64,000 nt of DNA, from NCBI RefSeq assembly GCF_002979775.1, contig NZ_PCPR01000019.1, positions 1 to 64,000 on the forward strand. The letters run 5' to 3'. The notes under the pieces are model-generated. The model made no database searches, was not told the DNA's origin, and saw only the letters and a program-made list of their open reading frames with translations. A program made the position numbers and the translations under genes. Numbering within the stretch: position 1 is the stretch's first letter; each line of letters starts with the position of its first letter. Origin of the DNA: Arthrobacter sp. MYb23 (lineage in GTDB: Bacteria; Actinomycetota; Actinomycetes; Actinomycetales; Micrococcaceae). Shown one piece after another: positions 60,078-64,000 of the stretch.

Positions 60078-60755
60078 CTAGTTGAATTCGGGGCTTTCAG
60101 TACGGCTGCGCTTCAGCTCGAAGAAGTGGGGATAGCCGGCCAAAGTCACCGTGGCGTCCCAGATCTTCCCGGCCTCTTCACCCCGGGGAATACGAGTGAG
60201 CACCGGGCCGAAGAACGCCGTGCCGTTGACGGCTACCACGGGAGTTCCGACGTCCTGTCCGACTAATGAAATACCGGCCTCGTGGCTGGCACGCAAGTGG
60301 GCATCGTAGTGGTCTGAATCCGCGAAGCGTGCCAAGTCAGCGGGCAGTCCCGTCTCAGCCAGGGCTTTCTGGATGACCGAGGCGCGGTCCTTGTTACCTT
60401 CGTGGTGGATCTGCTCACCCATGGCGTCATACAAGGGCTTCACGTAGCTGCTGCCATGGAGCTCCTGTGCCGCGATAATCACCCGCACGGGTCCCCAGCT
60501 GTCATCCATCATGGCCCTGTAGTCCTCGGGGAGGTCCCGGCCCTCATTGAGCACTGAGAGGCTCATGACGTGCCATGTGGTCTCGATGCCCCGGACCTGC
60601 TCCACTTCGCCGATCCAGCGCGACGTGATCCATGCGAACGGGCAGACGGGGTCGAACCAGAAATCAGCCTTGTTGACGTTCTCTTCGGACACAGTCTGTT
60701 CGGGCACGATCTGTTCGGGCACAGGTAACTCCTCTGAAGGGTGTGAAAGCGACAT
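60078..60755 (-). CDS. Rv2466c-like mycothiol-dependent reductase (DsbA fold), CPFA variant
   Basis: The 225-residue DsbA/DsbG-fold protein matches mycobacterial Rv2466c along its length: FWFDPVCPFAWITSRWI, WHVMSLSVLNEGRDLPE, FFGPVLTRIPRGEEAGKIWD and YPHFFELKRSRTE. Rv2466c, a mycothiol-linked nitroreductase, has a CPWC active site; here it is Cys38-Pro-Phe-Ala41, so the resolving cysteine is missing. The N-terminus has an extra roughly 25 residues made of a 15-bp tandem repeat. It converges on the Fpg-like gene, 10 bases from that stop. Confidence 0.92.
   Translation of the reverse strand: MSLSHPSEELPVPEQIVPEQTVSEENVNKADFWFDPVCPFAWITSRWIGEVEQVRGIETTWHVMSLSVLNEGRDLPEDYRAMMDDSWGPVRVIIAAQELHGSSYVKPLYDAMGEQIHHEGNKDRASVIQKALAETGLPADLARFADSDHYDAHLRASHEAGISLVGQDVGTPVVAVNGTAFFGPVLTRIPRGEEAGKIWDATVTLAGYPHFFELKRSRTESPEFN
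60678..60722 (-). repeat. 15-bp tandem repeat at the 5' end of the Rv2466c-like gene
   Basis: Three in-frame 15-base units encode VPEQI, VPEQT and VSEEN. Units one and two differ by two bases. They extend the protein ahead of its conserved domain. Confidence 0.85.
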
Positions 60756-60801
60756 GACAGCGGTCCCGGAGGAACCACGTCTTGTTTAGGCCAACAGGGG
60801 G

Positions 60802-62091
<1,290 letters not shown>

Positions 62092-62220
62092 GTGTGAATC
62101 CCTTCGTTGCATGCGGGTGATGCGGTTCCGCGCCGTACTCAAGTGTGCGGCCGGGCCGCGGATGGCACCACCGTGACAACATCCACTCTAAGTCACAATG
62201 GGCTGCTTGGGTGGAAACAG

Positions 62221-62261
62221 AACGCCGGTGCGGTCCATATTTCGTGAACCGCACCGGCGTT
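62221..62261 (-). terminator. Terminator after clpP2
   Basis: A perfect 14-bp stem (aacgccggtgcggt and its complement) with a 13-base loop, then TTCTGTTT on the minus strand. It separates clpP1P2 from clpX. Confidence 0.85.
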
Positions 62262-62273
62262 CAAATCCGTGCG

Positions 62274-62933
62274 CTACCGGGTGATTGCCTGGGGCTTGAT
62301 CTTCCGGGAGTCCAAAACCTGGTCGATGAGACCGTAGCTCAGGGCGTCCGCAGCAGTGAGAATCTTGTCTCGCTCGATGTCGTTGTTGACCTGCTCGGAC
62401 GTACGGCCCGAGTGGTGCGCCAACGTGTCTTCAAGCCAGGTACGCATGCGCATGACTTCCGCCGCCTGAATCTCGAGGTCCGAAGCCTGTCCGCCCTGAC
62501 CACCGGAAAGCGCCGGCTGGTGGATCAAAACACGGGCGTTCGGCAGGGCCAGCCGCTTACCGGGCGTACCGGCGGCAAGCAGGACTGCAGCCGCACTGGC
62601 CGCCTGTCCCAGGCAGACCGTCTGGATCTCCGGACGGATGTACTGCATGGTGTCGTAGATGGCCGTCATGGCAGTGAACGAGCCACCCGGCGAGTTGATG
62701 TAAAGGGTGATGTCGCGGTCCGGATCAGTCGATTCAAGGACCAGCAGCTGCGCCATGATGTCGTCAGCGGAAGCGTCGTCCACCTGGACGCCGAGGAAGA
62801 TGATGCGGTCCTCGAACAGTTTGGTGTACGGGTCCTGGCGCTTGAAGCCGTAGGGCGTGCGCTCCTCGAACTGGGGCAGGACGTAACGGCTGGACGGGAG
62901 ATTACCGGCAGACCATCCGAAGTTGTAGTTCAT
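62274..62933 (-). CDS. clpP2: ATP-dependent Clp protease proteolytic subunit ClpP2
   Basis: This is a serine-protease subunit of the ClpP1P2 barrel. The 219-residue protein has Ser113 (GQAASAAAV) and His138 (VLIHQP), and the handle region. The N-terminal extension (MNYNFGWSAGNLPSSRYVLP) is typical of actinobacterial ClpP2 and is partly removed in maturation. It follows clpP1 by 39 bases. Confidence 0.97.
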   Translation of the reverse strand: MNYNFGWSAGNLPSSRYVLPQFEERTPYGFKRQDPYTKLFEDRIIFLGVQVDDASADDIMAQLLVLESTDPDRDITLYINSPGGSFTAMTAIYDTMQYIRPEIQTVCLGQAASAAAVLLAAGTPGKRLALPNARVLIHQPALSGGQGGQASDLEIQAAEVMRMRTWLEDTLAHHSGRTSEQVNNDIERDKILTAADALSYGLIDQVLDSRKIKPQAITR

Positions 62934-62972
62934 GTTCTTTACTCCTGGGGTTTCAGTGGTTCTTTGTGCCGG

Positions 62973-63611
62973 TTAGTTTTCGGAGTTCGACTGGTTGGCC
63001 GTTCCGCCGCCACCTGCAACAGAACCGGCGTGCGCCGAGATCTTGTCGAAGAAGCCGTACTCCAGCGCCTCAGGCGCCGTGAACCATTTGTCGCGGTCGT
63101 TGTCCTTGAGGATGGTTTCAACGGATTGCCCGGTCTGCTCTGCCGTCAATTCGGCCATGACCTTCTTCATGTGCAGGATCAGTTCGGCTTGGATCTTGAT
63201 GTCCGAGGCCGTGCCACCGATGCCGCCCGAGGGCTGGTGCATCAGGATGCGGGCGTTGGGAGTTGCGTAACGCTTGCCCTTGGTGCCGGAGGACAGGAGG
63301 AACTGTCCCATGGACGCTGCCAGGCCGGTTGCCACGGTGACGACGTCGTTCGGGATGAACTGCATGGTGTCGTAGATGGCCATGCCGGCCGTCACCGAAC
63401 CACCCGGGGAGTTGATGTACAGGTAGATGTCCTTCTCCGGGTCTTCAGCCGAGAGGAGGAGCAGCTGAGAGCAGATGGCGTTGGCGTTCTCGTCACGGAC
63501 TTCAGAGCCGAGCCAAATGATGCGCTCTTTCAGCAGGCGGTTGTAGATGTAGTTGTCCTGGGCTGCGGGATCGACAGTTGCCATCCGGGGAGCCTCTGAT
63601 TGCTGTGACAT
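62973..63611 (-). CDS. clpP1: ATP-dependent Clp protease proteolytic subunit ClpP1
   Basis: This is the partner serine-protease subunit. The 212-residue protein shows Ser100 (GLAASMGQ), His125 (ILMHQPSGG) and Asp near 174 (DNDRDKWF). The C-terminus ends in a Gly/Ser/Asn-rich tail. It is the first gene of clpP1P2, preceded by a ClgR-like site about 100 bases upstream. AGAGG precedes the ATG. Confidence 0.97.
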   Translation of the reverse strand: MSQQSEAPRMATVDPAAQDNYIYNRLLKERIIWLGSEVRDENANAICSQLLLLSAEDPEKDIYLYINSPGGSVTAGMAIYDTMQFIPNDVVTVATGLAASMGQFLLSSGTKGKRYATPNARILMHQPSGGIGGTASDIKIQAELILHMKKVMAELTAEQTGQSVETILKDNDRDKWFTAPEALEYGFFDKISAHAGSVAGGGGTANQSNSEN

Positions 63612-63710
63612 AAGTACTTACCTCTCGCTGGTGCCAGTGACCTCACTGAACTTCACTACTTGGACACTAACCGTTTTCACGGGCGATTTGTTCGCCGAAA
63701 TCGCGCTGTT

Positions 63711-63721
63711 CGCTGACGGCG
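63711..63721 (-). promoter_or_regulatory. Candidate ClgR box upstream of clpP1P2
   Basis: CGCTGACGGCG matches the ClgR core CGC-Y-N-A-N-R-GCG as I recall it at every defined position. ClgR activates clpP1P2 in related actinobacteria. The flanking bases match less well. Confidence 0.55.
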
Positions 63722-63760
63722 CACGTCTGCGTTCAGCACCAATGTTCAGCCTTAAAGCAA

Positions 63761-63792
63761 ACCGGCCCCGGATCATGTGATCCGGGGCCGGT
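63761..63792 (-). terminator. Terminator after tig
   Basis: A perfect stem of 14-15 bp (accggccccggatca and its complement) with a tiny loop is followed by TTTGCTTT on the minus strand, 12 bases past the tig stop. Confidence 0.9.
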
Positions 63793-63804
63793 AGGAGTCG
63801 TTGA

Positions 63805-64000
63805 CTAGAACTTCACTGCTGCGGGGTCATCGCTTGAGGCAACCTCAGCTTCTTCGGTTGCTTCAACCGCTGCGGCCTCTTCGGCTGCTGCTTCGCCTGC
63901 GGGGCGGACGAAGTCGGTGAGGTCAACCTTGTTGCCTTCGGAGTCCACTACCTCGGCCTGGCCCAGCACAACTGCCAGGGCCTTCCGACGGCGGACCTCG
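63805..64000 (-). CDS. tig: Trigger factor, C-terminal end (partial)
   Basis: Trigger factor is the ribosome-bound chaperone for nascent chains. Only the last roughly 64 codons are in the window: EVRRRKALAVVLGQAEVVDS, then GNKVDLTDFVRP, then an Ala/Glu-rich tail ending DDPAAVKF. The KALAVVL segment matches the end of the actinobacterial trigger factor C-domain, and the position upstream of clpP1P2-clpX is standard. The remainder lies outside. Confidence 0.93.
   Translation of the reverse strand, partial: EVRRRKALAVVLGQAEVVDSEGNKVDLTDFVRPAGEAAAEEAAAVEATEEAEVASSDDPAAVKF

Noticed and set aside
62145..63599. A 484-codon open frame on the plus strand
   Set aside because: It is antisense to clpP2 and clpP1 and crosses their intergenic gap and a terminator.

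Overview
The window is GC-rich, densely packed chromosome of a high-GC Gram-positive bacterium, most likely Micrococcaceae (Arthrobacter/Paenarthrobacter type). This rests on gene order and family signatures: tig-clpP1-clpP2-clpX, valS, ileS-folC-DUF4233-ndk, rne-rplU-rpmA-obgE-proB-proA-nadD-rsfS, a class Ib nrdHIEF cluster and an Rv2466c-type mycothiol-linked protein. I had no database access, so family names come from recognised motifs.

Layout. 1-6.3 kb is accessory: a partial FAD oxidoreductase, a short AlkD-like protein, a YhcG/DUF1016 PD-(D/E)xK nuclease, a Tat-type dienelactone hydrolase lipoprotein, a DUF222/HNH protein and an unrecognised polytopic membrane protein. 6.4-10.7 kb is nrdH-nrdI-nrdE-nrdF on the minus strand, with a candidate pair of NrdR boxes 32 bp apart. 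10.9-12.4 kb has a LysR regulator and a DUF2004-like protein. 12.4-17.5 kb is a tightly coupled minus-strand operon of MoxR ATPase, DUF58, a small membrane protein, two von Willebrand A proteins and a TPR-like protein. 17.8-22.3 kb holds a sugar ABC importer without its ATPase, followed upstream by a ROK regulator. 22.5-24.2 kb holds an RlmG/RsmC-like methyltransferase and a cupin.

24.3-32.5 kb is a mobile-looking island. It carries a complete type I restriction-modification locus in the order hsdM-hsdS-ATPase-hsdR, bracketed by broken serine-recombinase pieces and ending next to a tRNA-Ala gene. The ATPase between hsdS and hsdR has the position, D-loop and C-terminal R-x3-E...H arrangement expected of a PrrC-like anticodon nuclease. 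HsdS carries 12-bp in-frame repeats in its spacer helix. This is the most interesting system in the window. Just beyond it, two apparently identical tRNA-Ala(GGC) genes flank a gamma-butyrolactone-receptor-like TetR regulator with a candidate operator.

33.9-64 kb is core housekeeping, nearly all minus strand: rsfS, nadD, proA, proB, obgE, rpmA, rplU, a thiD-tenA fusion under a TPP riboswitch, rne, a VKOR protein (+), ndk, DUF4233, folC, ileS with a T-box leader, an EEP-family membrane protein (+), an SDR, valS (+), a Fpg/Nei glycosylase (+), an Rv2466c-like protein with a monothiol CPFA site, clpX, clpP2, clpP1 with a ClgR-like box, and the 3' end of tig.

Functional links: the nrd cluster makes dNTPs. 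rplU-rpmA-obgE ties ribosomal proteins to a ribosome-assembly GTPase. proB-proA gives the first two steps of proline synthesis. ClpX with ClpP1P2 and trigger factor form a proteostasis block. The type I R-M system and its embedded ATPase would act together in phage defence.
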